A program made the translations under genes and the position numbers. 64,000 nucleotides of DNA from Spongiibacteraceae bacterium UBA5047 (GTDB taxonomy: Bacteria > Pseudomonadota > Gammaproteobacteria > Pseudomonadales > Spongiibacteraceae). The notes beneath the pieces are model-generated. The model did no database searches. It was not told the DNA's origin and was given only the letters and a program-made list of their open reading frames with translations. Location of the stretch: positions 22,579-86,578 of the forward strand of contig DIBR01000015.1 in assembly GCA_002415025.1 (NCBI GenBank). The letters are read 5' to 3'. Each line of letters opens with the position of its first letter. Position 1 is the first letter of the stretch. This document shows positions 26,086-37,119 of this stretch, one piece after another.

Positions 26086-27066
26086 TCACTGAGCATCCCT
26101 GCCTTGAATATCTGTCAGAAATTCGACTAACACCCGATTCACCTCGTCGGATTTTTCCAGCTGCACCAGATGCCCGGCGCCCGGAATCATCTCCACCCTG
26201 CGCAAATCCGGAAACTGCTGACGCATCAGGCTGATGGGGTCGTCGCCATGAAAGGCTTCCAGATCCACGTCGTGTTCGCTGCCCAGAAAATAGGCAGGCA
26301 CCTTGCTTTGCTGCCCTTCCAGCGGCTTGCGCTGCCGCCATTTCAAATCCATTGAGCGATACCAGTTCAGCCCGCCGGTAAAGCCGCTGCGCGCGTATTC
26401 CGAGTGGAAGAATTCAAACTCCAGCTCGCTCAACCAGGGCCAGGGTAGCGGCGGTGCGTCGTCCATCGCCTCGATATACGTAGCCGTCGGCGGATAATTC
26501 CAGGTGGCAAAATAATCCCCTTCGCCGCTCAAGGCCCACAACACTTTCTGCAGAAACAGGCGCGGCTGGGCGGCAAGATCGCGATCTGCCGGTCCTACGG
26601 GGCGAAAATAATCAATATGCAGAAAGTGCTTCTTCGCCATTTCCGCGTATTCGGTCAGCGGCGGCACGTCGGGATTATGGGGTGCCGCCGGGTTTTCCAG
26701 ACCGATCACCGCCAGCACCCGCTCCGGGTGCAGATGCGCCAGGTCGTAAACCGCAAAGGCACCAAAATCCAGCCCGGCAAACACCGCCCGCTCAAGGCCG
26801 AGATGATCCATCAAGCCCAGCAAGTCGCCGGTAATGGAATCCACCCCGTAATCCGCCGCATCGGGCGGCGCCTCGGTCTGCCCCATGCCGCGCATATCCG
26901 GCGCAATCACCCGGTACCCCGCAGCGGCCAGGGCCGTGATCTGCCGATGCCAGCTGAACCATACATGGGGAAAACCGTGACACAGCACCACCGGCAGGCC
27001 TTCGCCCTGCTCTACCCAGTGAGTGTGAATACCGTTGATCTGCGCGTGATGGTGTGTGAGCGGCAT
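26086..27066 (-). CDS. Alpha/beta-fold hydrolase, epoxide hydrolase/dehalogenase-like
   Basis: The 326-residue protein has the HGFP oxyanion motif (near residue 30), DMRGMGQTEAP, a nucleophile elbow with aspartate (AGLDFGAFAVYD, D near 99) and a late catalytic histidine (GAGHLVQLEKSDEV). An aspartate nucleophile is typical of soluble epoxide hydrolases and haloalkane/haloacetate dehalogenases rather than serine esterases. The substrate is unknown. AAGGAGA precedes the ATG. It is divergent from the liu operon and is not obviously related to it. Confidence 0.85.
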   Translation of the reverse strand: MPLTHHHAQINGIHTHWVEQGEGLPVVLCHGFPHVWFSWHRQITALAAAGYRVIAPDMRGMGQTEAPPDAADYGVDSITGDLLGLMDHLGLERAVFAGLDFGAFAVYDLAHLHPERVLAVIGLENPAAPHNPDVPPLTEYAEMAKKHFLHIDYFRPVGPADRDLAAQPRLFLQKVLWALSGEGDYFATWNYPPTATYIEAMDDAPPLPWPWLSELEFEFFHSEYARSGFTGGLNWYRSMDLKWRQRKPLEGQQSKVPAYFLGSEHDVDLEAFHGDDPISLMRQQFPDLRRVEMIPGAGHLVQLEKSDEVNRVLVEFLTDIQGRDAQ

Positions 27067-27144
27067 GGGATCTCCTTTCGGGTAAGCGTAGTGCCGCCGA
27101 CGGCGAATTACTATGAACGTAGTGTTAGGTGAGCGGCAGGCGCT

Positions 27145-27209
27145 CCTGTAGGAGCTTGCCCTGCAAGCGAACCGCTACCATATTCGCCAGCAGGGCTGGC
27201 TCCTACAGG
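27145..27209. repeat. Inverted pair of palindromic repeats (CTGTAGGAGC type)
   Basis: CTGTAGGAGCTTGCCCTGC at the left and GCAGGGCTGGCTCCTACAG at the right form a long imperfect inverted repeat around TTCGCC/GCGAA cores. It lies between the hydrolase gene and the liu promoter, and belongs to the same family as 28905-28966. Confidence 0.8.
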
Positions 27210-27246
27210 GCTGACTCCAACAGGGGAAAATGAACACAACCTACCG

Positions 27247-27276
27247 TTGACGTTAACGTAAACTTGCCGCTAGAAT
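27247..27276 (+). promoter_or_regulatory. liu operon promoter with overlapping LiuR site
   Basis: TTGACG (27247-27252) and TAGAAT (27271-27276) lie 18 bp apart. The near-palindrome TTGACGTTAACGTAAA (27247-27262, core ACGTTAACGT) covers the -35 and spacer, which is how MerR-type proteins bind. From memory it resembles the LiuR motif predicted for branched-chain amino acid regulons of proteobacteria. It precedes liuR itself, so the operon is likely autoregulated. Confidence 0.72.
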
Positions 27277-27306
27277 CCTTCCTGTCACCAAAATCAGGCC
27301 TGCGCC

Positions 27307-27720
27307 ATGACGACCAAAACCCGCAGCTACACCATTTCACACTTGGCTGAAGAATTTGCCATCACCACCCGCGCTATCCGTTTCTACGAAGAAAAGGGCC
27401 TGCTTGAGCCCGCGCGCAATGGTCAATCGCGGGTCTACAGCGCCGCTGACCGGGTAAAACTTATTCTGATATTGCGCGGCAAGCGCCTCGGGCTGTCGCT
27501 GGAAGAAAGCCGAGACATTATTCAGATGTACGCCCCCGATCAGGACAACAGTCACCAGCTGCAGAAACTCATCGACAAAATTCGTGAAAAGCGCGAGCAG
27601 CTCAAGGAACAACTCAACGACCTGAATACCATGATGCAGGAGCTGGAAGAAGCCGAGACCCGCTGTCTCGATGCACTGACCCAGTCTGTTGCCAAACCCA
27701 AAAAATCTGCCGCCCGTTAA
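27307..27720 (+). CDS. liuR: MerR-family regulator LiuR
   Basis: The 137-residue protein has a MerR DNA-binding head (YTISHLAEEFAITTRAIRFY, then EEKGLLEPARNGQSRVY) and a long dimerisation coiled coil (about 80-125). It has no metal-binding cysteine cluster. It is the first gene of the leucine/isovalerate catabolic operon, 11 bp before liuA, which is the position and type of LiuR. It likely controls its own promoter in response to a pathway acyl-CoA intermediate. Confidence 0.9.
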   Translation: MTTKTRSYTISHLAEEFAITTRAIRFYEEKGLLEPARNGQSRVYSAADRVKLILILRGKRLGLSLEESRDIIQMYAPDQDNSHQLQKLIDKIREKREQLKEQLNDLNTMMQELEEAETRCLDALTQSVAKPKKSAAR

Positions 27721-27731
27721 CAGGACTTCCT

Positions 27732-28901
27732 ATGAACACACCCTACCCCACGCTTAACTTTGGCCTTGGCGAAGATATCGACATGCTGCGCGATGCCACC
27801 TACCAGTTTGTGCAGGATGAACTGGCGCCGCGCGCCGAAGCCATTGACCGCGATAACGCCTTCCCCATGGATATGTGGAAAAAATTTGGCGACATGGGCC
27901 TGCTCGGCATCACCGTGAGTGAAGAATATGGCGGCAGCAATATGGGTTATCTGGCCCACTGCGTGGCGATGGAAGAAATCAGTCGCGCCTCGGCGTCGGT
28001 GGGTCTGTCTTACGGCGCCCACTCCAACCTGTGCGTAAACCAGATATTCAAAAACGGCAACGAAGAACAGCGCCGCAAGTACCTGCCCAAACTCTGTAGC
28101 GGCGAGCATATCGGCGCGCTGGCCATGTCTGAGCCCAACGCGGGCAGCGATGTGGTGAGCATGAAACTCAAGGCCGAGAAAAAAGGCGATCGCTATATTC
28201 TTAACGGCAACAAAATGTGGATCACCAACGGCCCAGACGCCCACACCTATGTGATCTACGCCAAAACCGATATCGACGCCGGCCCGCGCGGCATGACCGC
28301 CTTTATTGTCGAGCGCGATTTTCCCGGCTTTTCCCAGGCCCAGAAACTCGACAAGCTCGGCATGCGCGGCTCCAACACCTGTGAACTGGTATTCGAAAAC
28401 TGTGAAGTGCCGGAAGAAAATATACTCGGCGGCGAAGGTCGTGGCGTCAACGTATTAATGAGCGGCCTCGACTATGAACGCACCGTGTTGTCCGGCGGTC
28501 CCGTCGGCATCATGCAGGCCTGCCTCGATATCGTGGTGCCCTATTTACATGACCGCAAACAATTTGGTCAGAGCATTGGAGAATTCCAGTTGATGCAGGG
28601 CAAGGTCGCCGACATGTACACCGAACTCAACGCCAGCCGCGCCTACCTCTATGCCGTGGCGCGTGCCTGCGATCGCGGCGAAGAAAGCCGCAAAGATGCA
28701 GCCGCCGTCATCTTGTATACCGCCGAGCGCGCTACCCAAATGGCCCTGCAGGCCATTCAGACACTCGGTGGAAACGGCTATATCAATGAATACGCCACCG
28801 GCCGATTATTGCGCGATGCCAAGCTGTATGAAATTGGTGCAGGCACCTCGGAAATTCGCCGGATGCTGATCGGGCGCGAATTGTTTAAAGAAACAGCCTA
28901 A
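27732..28901 (+). CDS. liuA: Isovaleryl-CoA dehydrogenase
   Basis: The 389-residue FAD enzyme oxidises isovaleryl-CoA to 3-methylcrotonyl-CoA in leucine breakdown, passing electrons to ETF. The acyl-CoA dehydrogenase signatures are present (AMSEPNAGSDVVSMKL, QTLGGNGYINEY). The catalytic glutamate appears in the helix position used by isovaleryl-CoA dehydrogenases, SGLDYERTVLSGG (E249), rather than the later position used by most family members. Homology plus the liuB-E neighbours make the assignment firm. Confidence 0.96.
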   Translation: MNTPYPTLNFGLGEDIDMLRDATYQFVQDELAPRAEAIDRDNAFPMDMWKKFGDMGLLGITVSEEYGGSNMGYLAHCVAMEEISRASASVGLSYGAHSNLCVNQIFKNGNEEQRRKYLPKLCSGEHIGALAMSEPNAGSDVVSMKLKAEKKGDRYILNGNKMWITNGPDAHTYVIYAKTDIDAGPRGMTAFIVERDFPGFSQAQKLDKLGMRGSNTCELVFENCEVPEENILGGEGRGVNVLMSGLDYERTVLSGGPVGIMQACLDIVVPYLHDRKQFGQSIGEFQLMQGKVADMYTELNASRAYLYAVARACDRGEESRKDAAAVILYTAERATQMALQAIQTLGGNGYINEYATGRLLRDAKLYEIGAGTSEIRRMLIGRELFKETA

Positions 28902-28904
28902 GCC

Positions 28905-28966
28905 GTGGGAGCCTGCCCTGCAGGCGAACATCCACAGAAATTCGCCTGCAGGGCAGGCTCCTACAC
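28905..28966. repeat. Inverted pair of GTGGGAGCCTGC repeats between liuA and liuB
   Basis: GTGGGAGCCTGCCCTGC with GGCGAA on the left is mirrored by TTCGCC and GCAGGGCAGGCTCC on the right, giving a stem of about 23 bp with a short loop. It fills nearly the whole 85-bp liuA-liuB gap. In mRNA it may stabilise the upstream liuA message or limit read-through. Confidence 0.88.
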
Positions 28967-28986
28967 AAGCGAGCAAGGAAACAGGA

Positions 28987-30591
28987 ATGATTATTCAGTC
29001 GAGCATCAACACCCGCTCCGATGACTTCGAAGCCAATCGCCAGCACATGCAATCGCTGGTTGATGATCTGCGTGAAAAAGTGGCGCAAATCAGTATCGGC
29101 GGCGGTGAGAAATATCAACAGCGTCACACCGAACGCGGCAAGTTACTGCCACGCGAGCGCATTAATGCCCTGCTCGACGAAGGTTCGCCCTTTCTCGAAC
29201 TGTCCCAACTGGCTGCCTGGGAAGTGTACGAAGACTATGTGCCAGCCGCAGGCATTATCACCGGCATCGGTCGCGTTGCCGGTCAGGAATGCATGATTGT
29301 CGCCAACGATGCCACGGTAAAAGGCGGGTCTTACTACCCGCTTACCGTTAAAAAACATTTGCGCGCGCAAACCATCGCCGAACAGAATCACCTACCCTGT
29401 ATTTATCTGGTGGATTCCGGTGGCGCCAACCTGCCGCGACAGGACGAGGTTTTTCCGGACCGCGAACATTTTGGCCGCATCTTTTTCAATCAGGCCAACA
29501 TGTCCTCAAAAAACATTCCGCAAATTGCCATTGTTATGGGTTCGTGCACCGCAGGCGGCGCCTACGTGCCTGCGATGGCCGACGAATCCATTATTGTGCG
29601 CGAACAGGGCACCATTTTTCTGGCCGGCCCGCCGCTGGTTAAAGCCGCCACCGGTGAAGTCGTCACCGCTGAAGAACTCGGTGGCGCCGATGTTCACTGC
29701 CGCACCTCCGGCGTGGCCGACCACTACGCCAACAACGACCACCACGCATTGCAGATTGCGCGCAACTCACTGCAACGGCTCAACCGCATCAAGCCCGACC
29801 AGCTCGACATACAACCGGCTACGGAGCCGATGTATCCGCCTGAAGACATCTACGGCGTTATCCCCAAAGACTCGCGTAAACCCTACGACGTGCGCGAAGT
29901 CATAGCGCGGATTGTTGACGGTTCAGAATTCGACGAATTCAAAGCCCTATATGGCACCACACTGGTGTGCGGCTTTGCCAGACTCTACGGCTACCCGATA
30001 GGCATTGTTGCCAACAACGGCATCCTGTTTTCGGAGTCGGCACAAAAAGGCGCGCACTTTATCGAACTCTGCGCCCAACGAAAAATTCCGCTGATATTCC
30101 TGCAAAACATCACCGGCTTTATGGTCGGCAAACAATATGAAACCGGCGGCATCGCCAAGCACGGCGCAAAAATGGTGACCGCCGTTGCCTGCGCACAAGT
30201 GCCCAAACTCACCGTACTGATCGGCGGCTCCTTCGGCGCCGGCAACTACGGTATGTGCGGCCGCGCCTACGATCCCCGCTTTATGTTTATGTGGCCCAAT
30301 GCACGCATCTCCGTTATGGGTGGCGAACAGGCCGCCGGTGTACTCGCGCAGATCAAGCGCGATCAGTTTGAGCGCGAAGGCAAGGAATGGTCGGCAGAAG
30401 AAGAAACCGCCTTTAAAAAACCGACCCTGGAAATGTACGAGCATCAGGGGCACCCCTACTACGCTTCGGCGCGTTTGTGGGATGACGGGATTATTGATCC
30501 GGCAGATACACGCAGGGTGTTGGGGTTGAGCCTGGCGGCGACATTGAATCGGCAGATTGAGGACACCAAGTTTGGTGTGTTCAGGATGTGA
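28987..30591 (+). CDS. liuB: 3-methylcrotonyl-CoA carboxylase, carboxyltransferase (beta) subunit
   Basis: The 534-residue protein transfers the carboxyl group from carboxybiotin to 3-methylcrotonyl-CoA. The crotonase-like acyl-CoA carboxyltransferase N- and C-domains are visible (VDSGGANLPRQDEVFPDREH, GSCTAGGAYVPAM, and GGSFGAGNYGMCGRAYDPRF). Its length is normal for MccB. AAGGAAACAGG precedes the ATG. It functions with the biotin subunit LiuD encoded two genes downstream. Confidence 0.96.
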   Translation: MIIQSSINTRSDDFEANRQHMQSLVDDLREKVAQISIGGGEKYQQRHTERGKLLPRERINALLDEGSPFLELSQLAAWEVYEDYVPAAGIITGIGRVAGQECMIVANDATVKGGSYYPLTVKKHLRAQTIAEQNHLPCIYLVDSGGANLPRQDEVFPDREHFGRIFFNQANMSSKNIPQIAIVMGSCTAGGAYVPAMADESIIVREQGTIFLAGPPLVKAATGEVVTAEELGGADVHCRTSGVADHYANNDHHALQIARNSLQRLNRIKPDQLDIQPATEPMYPPEDIYGVIPKDSRKPYDVREVIARIVDGSEFDEFKALYGTTLVCGFARLYGYPIGIVANNGILFSESAQKGAHFIELCAQRKIPLIFLQNITGFMVGKQYETGGIAKHGAKMVTAVACAQVPKLTVLIGGSFGAGNYGMCGRAYDPRFMFMWPNARISVMGGEQAAGVLAQIKRDQFEREGKEWSAEEETAFKKPTLEMYEHQGHPYYASARLWDDGIIDPADTRRVLGLSLAATLNRQIEDTKFGVFRM

Positions 30592-30638
30592 TCTGGAATG
30601 CTACTCGCAATGAGCAATAGTAATCATTTCAAATCTGG

Positions 30639-31137
30639 TTTCGCCTGCCGGCGAGTTACTTTCTTTGCTCCTGCAAAGAAAGTAACCAAAGAAAGCAGGC
30701 CCCGTTCCGCAGTCAGTGGTCGCTGCGCGCCCACTGATCCCTTGCGCGCTTCGCATCCGGCGGCGCGAGCAGAAACTCGCCCTGCGGGCTCAGACACCTG
30801 CTCGCTTATTTCCGCCAGATGCTCCAGTGCTCAGCTGCTCCAAGGGGTCACGACCCAGCTCCGAAAGCTAAACGCCTTCGCTACTTTGTCATCACCTTCA
30901 GAGTGCAGGGGTTGGTCCCCCTTGGAGGCGCCGAGAAGCGCAGAGCAACGCCGGAGAGAGCGAGCACTGTTCGAGTCCCGTAGCGGCGGCAGCCGCGTAG
31001 GTCGAGTTGCGCAGCGACCGGTGTTGATCGAGCATCGCAGGGAACCCGCGACTAGCGGGCGCCGGAACGGGGGTGCCCTTTTTCTTGGTTACTTCTTTTT
31101 GGGCACGCAAAAAGAAGTGACTCGCCAGCAGGCGAAA
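30639..31137. mobile_element. 499-bp non-coding element with about 56-bp terminal inverted repeats
   Basis: The left end (30639-30694, TTTCGCCTGCCGGCGAGT then TACTTTCTTTGC) is the reverse complement, with few mismatches, of the right end (31081-31137). Each end is also a hairpin by itself (TTACTTTCTTTG / CAAAGAAAGTAA on the left). The interior has no convincing gene; a 198-codon ORF across it is low-complexity in content and matches the spurious ORFs such elements give in other genomes. It resembles a non-autonomous (MITE-like) element and separates liuB from liuC. No target-site duplication is obvious by eye. Confidence 0.75.
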
Positions 31138-31190
31138 AAATCAATATCAGAACATTCTGAAATAAAACTTTCTGCACGCAGGCAACGACC

Positions 31191-31982
31191 ATGACCACCC
31201 TACTCCAAACCATCGACAATCGCGGCGTAGCAACCCTCTCCCTAAACCGCCCCGACAAACACAACTGCTTCGACGATGTGCTTATCCTAGACATCACCGC
31301 AGCACTAGAAGCACTTGCCGCTAACGATGCCGTCCGCATTGTCATTCTCGCCGGTGAAGGGAAAAGTTTTTCCGCTGGCGGCGATCTCGGCTGGATGCAG
31401 CGCATGGCTGACTACAGCTACGACGACAACGTAAAAGACGCGGCAGCTTTAGCTGAGATGTTGAAAACCCTGAACGAACTGCCCAAACCAACCATAGCCC
31501 GAGTGCAGGGTGCAGCCTTTGGCGGCGCCGTCGGCTTGATCAGTTGCTGCGATATGGCCGTTGGCAGCGAGCGCGCCAGTTTCAGCTTGAGTGAAGTAAA
31601 AATCGGATTGATGCCGGCGACCATCAGCCCCTATGTGCTTCAGGCCATCGGCGCACGCGCCGCCCGACGTTTTTTCCTGACCGGTGAACGCTTTGGTGCT
31701 CAAACCGCTCTGACGCTCGGCCTGCTGTCAGAACTCGTGCCTGAAGCAGAACTCGATTCGAGCATAGACAAAATTATCAGCGGCCTGCTTGCCAACAGCC
31801 CGGCCGCTGTCGCCGGAGCCAAGCGCTTGATTCAGGACTACGCCAATCAAAGCATCAACGAGGCATTAATCAGCGATAGCTGCAAGCGCATTGCCGATAT
31901 CCGCATCTCAGAGGAAGGTCAGGAGGGCCTGAAGGCCTTTCTGGAAAAACGATCACCTAATTGGGCGCAAGCACATGTTTAG
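31191..31982 (+). CDS. liuC: Methylglutaconyl-CoA hydratase (enoyl-CoA hydratase family)
   Basis: The 263-residue crotonase-fold enzyme should hydrate 3-methylglutaconyl-CoA to HMG-CoA. Family features are the oxyanion-hole segments SAGGDLGWM (near 64) and GAAFGGAVGLISCCD (near 105), followed by SEVKIGLMPATISPYV with the active-site glutamate. It overlaps liuD by 8 nt. Its upstream spacer is occupied by the inverted-repeat element, so its expression depends on read-through or on a promoter near the element's right end. Confidence 0.92.
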   Translation: MTTLLQTIDNRGVATLSLNRPDKHNCFDDVLILDITAALEALAANDAVRIVILAGEGKSFSAGGDLGWMQRMADYSYDDNVKDAAALAEMLKTLNELPKPTIARVQGAAFGGAVGLISCCDMAVGSERASFSLSEVKIGLMPATISPYVLQAIGARAARRFFLTGERFGAQTALTLGLLSELVPEAELDSSIDKIISGLLANSPAAVAGAKRLIQDYANQSINEALISDSCKRIADIRISEEGQEGLKAFLEKRSPNWAQAHV

Positions 31983-33996
31983 TAAAATACTGATCGCCAA
32001 TCGCGGCGAAATTTCCTGCCGTATCATTCGTACAGCCAAACAACTCGGCATTCGTACGGTGGCCGTTTACAGTGATGCCGACAGCCATGCCCTGCACGCT
32101 ACTCTCGCTGACGAGGCAATACATATTGGTGCCTCACCCGCTGCCGACTCCTATTTGCAATACGAGCGCATTATCGAAGCCGCGAAAAAAACGGGCGCTC
32201 AGGCTATCCACCCCGGTTACGGCTTTCTGTCTGAAAATGCGAGCTTTCGCCGACGCTGCGACGAAGCCGATATCGTTTTTATCGGCCCACCCGTGGGCGC
32301 CATTGAAGCGATGGGTTCCAAATCAGCCGCCAAAACCATTATGGAAAAGGCTGGTGTGCCGCTGGTGCCCGGTTATCACGGCGACGATCAGGACGAAGCT
32401 ATACTCAAGGCTGCCGCTGACAAGATGGGCTACCCCGTTCTGCTAAAAGCCGCCGCCGGTGGTGGCGGCAAAGGTATGCGTCAGGTCTGGGCCGAGTCGG
32501 AATTTTCGGCCGCGCTGGCTGCAGCCAAACGCGAATCCATGAAATCGTTCAGCGACGATAAAATGCTGGTCGAAAAATACCTGACCGGCCCCCGCCATGT
32601 CGAAATTCAGGTTTTTTGCGACGGGCACGGCAACGCGGTGCACTTGTTTGAGCGCGACTGCTCCATTCAACGCCGCCATCAAAAAGTGATTGAAGAAGCA
32701 CCCGCGCCCGGCATGACGGAAGACTTGCGCAAGGCCATGGGCGATGCCGCCATCCGCGCCGCCCAGGCGATTGACTATGTCGGCGCAGGCACGGTGGAGT
32801 TTCTGCTCGACACTGACGGCTCATTCTACTTTATGGAAATGAATACCCGCCTGCAGGTTGAGCACCCGGTTACCGAAATGATCAGCGGGCAAGATCTGGT
32901 GGAGTGGCAGCTTCGTGTTGCCAGCGGCGAAACCCTGCCCTGTGAGCAATCCGATCTCAGCATTCGCGGCCACGCCTTTGAAGCACGTATTTACGCGGAA
33001 GATCCTGCAAACGATTTTCTTCCGCAAACGGGCACCTTGAACTTTCTCAAGGAACCGGGACAAGACGACCACGTACGTATTGATACCGGCGTGATTGAAG
33101 GCGATACCATCAGCGTGTACTACGACCCGATGATCAGTAAACTCATTTGCTGGGATGAAAACCGCGATCGCGCGCTGAAGCGCTTGCAGAATGCACTGGC
33201 CGCATACAGTGTCGGCGGGCTTGCGACCAATATCGACTTTCTTTACAACATCAGCCACTGCGCTGCCTTTGAACGCGCCGAGCTGGACACCGGTTTTATC
33301 GAGAAGCACAGCGATGAGCTGTTTCGCAACTCGCCGGGGCAGCGTGCCGAAGACCTGCAGTCTGTTATACCGATGGCGGCGCTGTATGTGTTGCTGGATC
33401 AGGCGCAAACCTCAAACACCCGTCGTCAACATAGCAAGGAAGCTGATTCACCCTGGAACTCTGCTTTTGGCTGGCGGGCCAACAGCCCCGCCCATTGCGT
33501 ACTGAAATTGCGCTGGCAGGATCAGGAGGTGACGGTAGCCGCAGAGCCACTGGCAGATGCAAAAACGCAGGGCTTCCGGCTCACTATCGACGACCTGAGC
33601 ATGGAAGCGAGTGCCACACTGGAAGAGCGCAGCCTGACCGCCGTGATCAATGGCCACCGGCTCAGCGCCAGCGTCGGCAAACATGGCGACGAGTACAGCC
33701 TCTACCTTCCCGATCGCGCTTTCAGTTTCAGTCGCCTCAAGGCTGATACCGGCGAATTCGACAGCGCGCAATCGGCTGATCACTTTGCTGCGCCGATGAA
33801 TGGCACCATTGTCGCCCAAATTGCCACGGCGGGCAGCGACGTAAAAAAAGGCGACGTACTCCTGATCATGGAAGCCATGAAAATGGAGCACAGCATTACC
33901 GCGCCCAGCGATGGCAAAGTGGTGAATTTTTTCTTTGATGCCGGCGAACTGGTTGACGGCGGCGCACAACTTCTTGAATTTGAGGCAAGCGAATGA
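31975..33996 (+). CDS. liuD: 3-methylcrotonyl-CoA carboxylase, biotin (alpha) subunit
   Basis: The 673-residue protein carries the biotin carboxylase domains (N-terminal KILIANRGEISCRIIRTAK, ATP-grasp with KAAAGGGGKGMR, and EMNTRLQVEHPVTE). A linker follows, then a C-terminal biotinyl domain whose acceptor lysine is K636 in EAMKMEHS. It carboxylates biotin with ATP and bicarbonate for LiuB. It overlaps both liuC (8 nt) and liuE (4 nt, ATGA), which implies coupled translation. Confidence 0.96.
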   Translation: MFSKILIANRGEISCRIIRTAKQLGIRTVAVYSDADSHALHATLADEAIHIGASPAADSYLQYERIIEAAKKTGAQAIHPGYGFLSENASFRRRCDEADIVFIGPPVGAIEAMGSKSAAKTIMEKAGVPLVPGYHGDDQDEAILKAAADKMGYPVLLKAAAGGGGKGMRQVWAESEFSAALAAAKRESMKSFSDDKMLVEKYLTGPRHVEIQVFCDGHGNAVHLFERDCSIQRRHQKVIEEAPAPGMTEDLRKAMGDAAIRAAQAIDYVGAGTVEFLLDTDGSFYFMEMNTRLQVEHPVTEMISGQDLVEWQLRVASGETLPCEQSDLSIRGHAFEARIYAEDPANDFLPQTGTLNFLKEPGQDDHVRIDTGVIEGDTISVYYDPMISKLICWDENRDRALKRLQNALAAYSVGGLATNIDFLYNISHCAAFERAELDTGFIEKHSDELFRNSPGQRAEDLQSVIPMAALYVLLDQAQTSNTRRQHSKEADSPWNSAFGWRANSPAHCVLKLRWQDQEVTVAAEPLADAKTQGFRLTIDDLSMEASATLEERSLTAVINGHRLSASVGKHGDEYSLYLPDRAFSFSRLKADTGEFDSAQSADHFAAPMNGTIVAQIATAGSDVKKGDVLLIMEAMKMEHSITAPSDGKVVNFFFDAGELVDGGAQLLEFEASE

Positions 33997-34913
33997 GTCA
34001 CACCGGCGACTATCCAAGCAAGGTCAAGATTGTCGACGTTGGCCCCCGCGATGGCCTGCAGAATGAAAAGCAGGCACTCGAGGCCAGCGACAAGATCGCC
34101 CTGATCAATCAACTCGCGGAAGCGGGACTGCAGGTAATCGAGTCCGGCAGTTTTGTAAACCCTAAATGGGTACCGCAAATGGCCAGCAGTGAAGAGGTCT
34201 TCGCGGGCCTGACACGAAAATCAGGCGTTACCTACAGCGCGCTCACCCCCAACCTGAAAGGCTTTGAACGCGCAGTGCAGGCAGGCGCCGACGAAGTCGC
34301 CGTATTCGCCGCCGCCTCCGAAGGTTTTTCCCAAAAGAACATCAACTGCTCCATCGCAGAAAGTCTTGAACGCTTTGCTCCGGTGATGGAAGCGGCAAAA
34401 GCCGCCAGCATTCCGGTGCGCGGCTACATTTCCTGCGTTGTTGGCTGCCCGGTTGAAGGACGCATTGCGCCGCAACAGGTGAGCACTGTGGCGCGCGAGC
34501 TTCTGGCCATGGGCTGCTACGAAATTTCGCTGGGCGACACCATCGGTGTAGCTACCGCTGCCGATTGCGAGACGCTGATTGCTACCCTTGGCAAAGACAT
34601 CGGCGTTGAAAAGCTCGCCGTACATTTTCATGACACCTACGGTCAGGCGCTTGCCAATATCCTGCGTTCGCTGCAAATGGGGGTTCGCGTTGTAGACAGC
34701 TCGGTGGCGGGCCTCGGCGGCTGCCCTTACGCAAAAGGCGCTACCGGCAATGTCGCAACCGAAGATGTGGTCTACATGCTCAACGGCCTCGGCATTGAGC
34801 ACGGCATCGACCTGGAAAAACTCATGGCGGCAGGCAACGCCATATCAGCGCGCCTGGGTCGCAAATCGCAATCGCGGGTGGCTGTTGCACTCTCAGCGAA
34901 AGAGGACGGCTAA
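33993..34913 (+). CDS. liuE: Hydroxymethylglutaryl-CoA lyase
   Basis: The 306-residue TIM-barrel enzyme splits HMG-CoA into acetyl-CoA and acetoacetate, the last step of leucine breakdown. The metal-binding/catalytic motif DVGPRDGLQNE is near residue 15. The HMG-CoA lyase signature with its catalytic cysteine appears in SVAGLGGCPYAKGATGNVAT (near 240). The start overlaps the liuD stop (ATGA). Confidence 0.96.
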   Translation: MSHTGDYPSKVKIVDVGPRDGLQNEKQALEASDKIALINQLAEAGLQVIESGSFVNPKWVPQMASSEEVFAGLTRKSGVTYSALTPNLKGFERAVQAGADEVAVFAAASEGFSQKNINCSIAESLERFAPVMEAAKAASIPVRGYISCVVGCPVEGRIAPQQVSTVARELLAMGCYEISLGDTIGVATAADCETLIATLGKDIGVEKLAVHFHDTYGQALANILRSLQMGVRVVDSSVAGLGGCPYAKGATGNVATEDVVYMLNGLGIEHGIDLEKLMAAGNAISARLGRKSQSRVAVALSAKEDG

Positions 34914-34918
34914 AGCCC

Positions 34919-36868
<1,950 letters not shown>

Positions 36869-36874
36869 CCCCCG

Positions 36875-37029
36875 GTTCGCCTGCAGGGAAGGCTCCGGCC
36901 CGAAGCGCGCCGGAAACGCTGCGCTTATTCCGGCCTACGTGGCGTAGTAGGCCCGCATAAGCACCGCGTTGCGGGCAAGATTCCCACGGGTTAGTCGCGT
37001 TTTTTGTGGGAGCCTGCCCCGCAGGCGAA
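36875..37029. repeat. Mixed cluster of REP and GTGGGAGCCTGC repeats
   Basis: Four palindromes lie in the 251-bp gap after the acetoacetate-CoA ligase gene. They are a TTCGCCTGCAGGGAAGGCTCC copy (36875-36896), REP units in opposite orientation at 36909-36938 (GCCGGAA/TTCCGGC) and 36947-36976 (GCCCGCA/TGCGGGC), and a GTGGGAGCCTGCCCCGC copy (37006-37029). The cluster follows an operon end, the usual place for such elements. Confidence 0.85.
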
Positions 37030-37119
37030 TAATCGATTTGGGTTATACGCCAATCCGTCACTTGCGAGGCCCCCTCACAGTGATAAGCTGAGCGGCAAAC
37101 AAATACCTATAGGCTTCTC

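Noticed and set aside
30598..31194. 198-codon ORF after liuB
   Set aside because: It lies almost wholly inside the inverted-repeat element, its ends are translations of the terminal repeats, and it has no recognisable domain or family.
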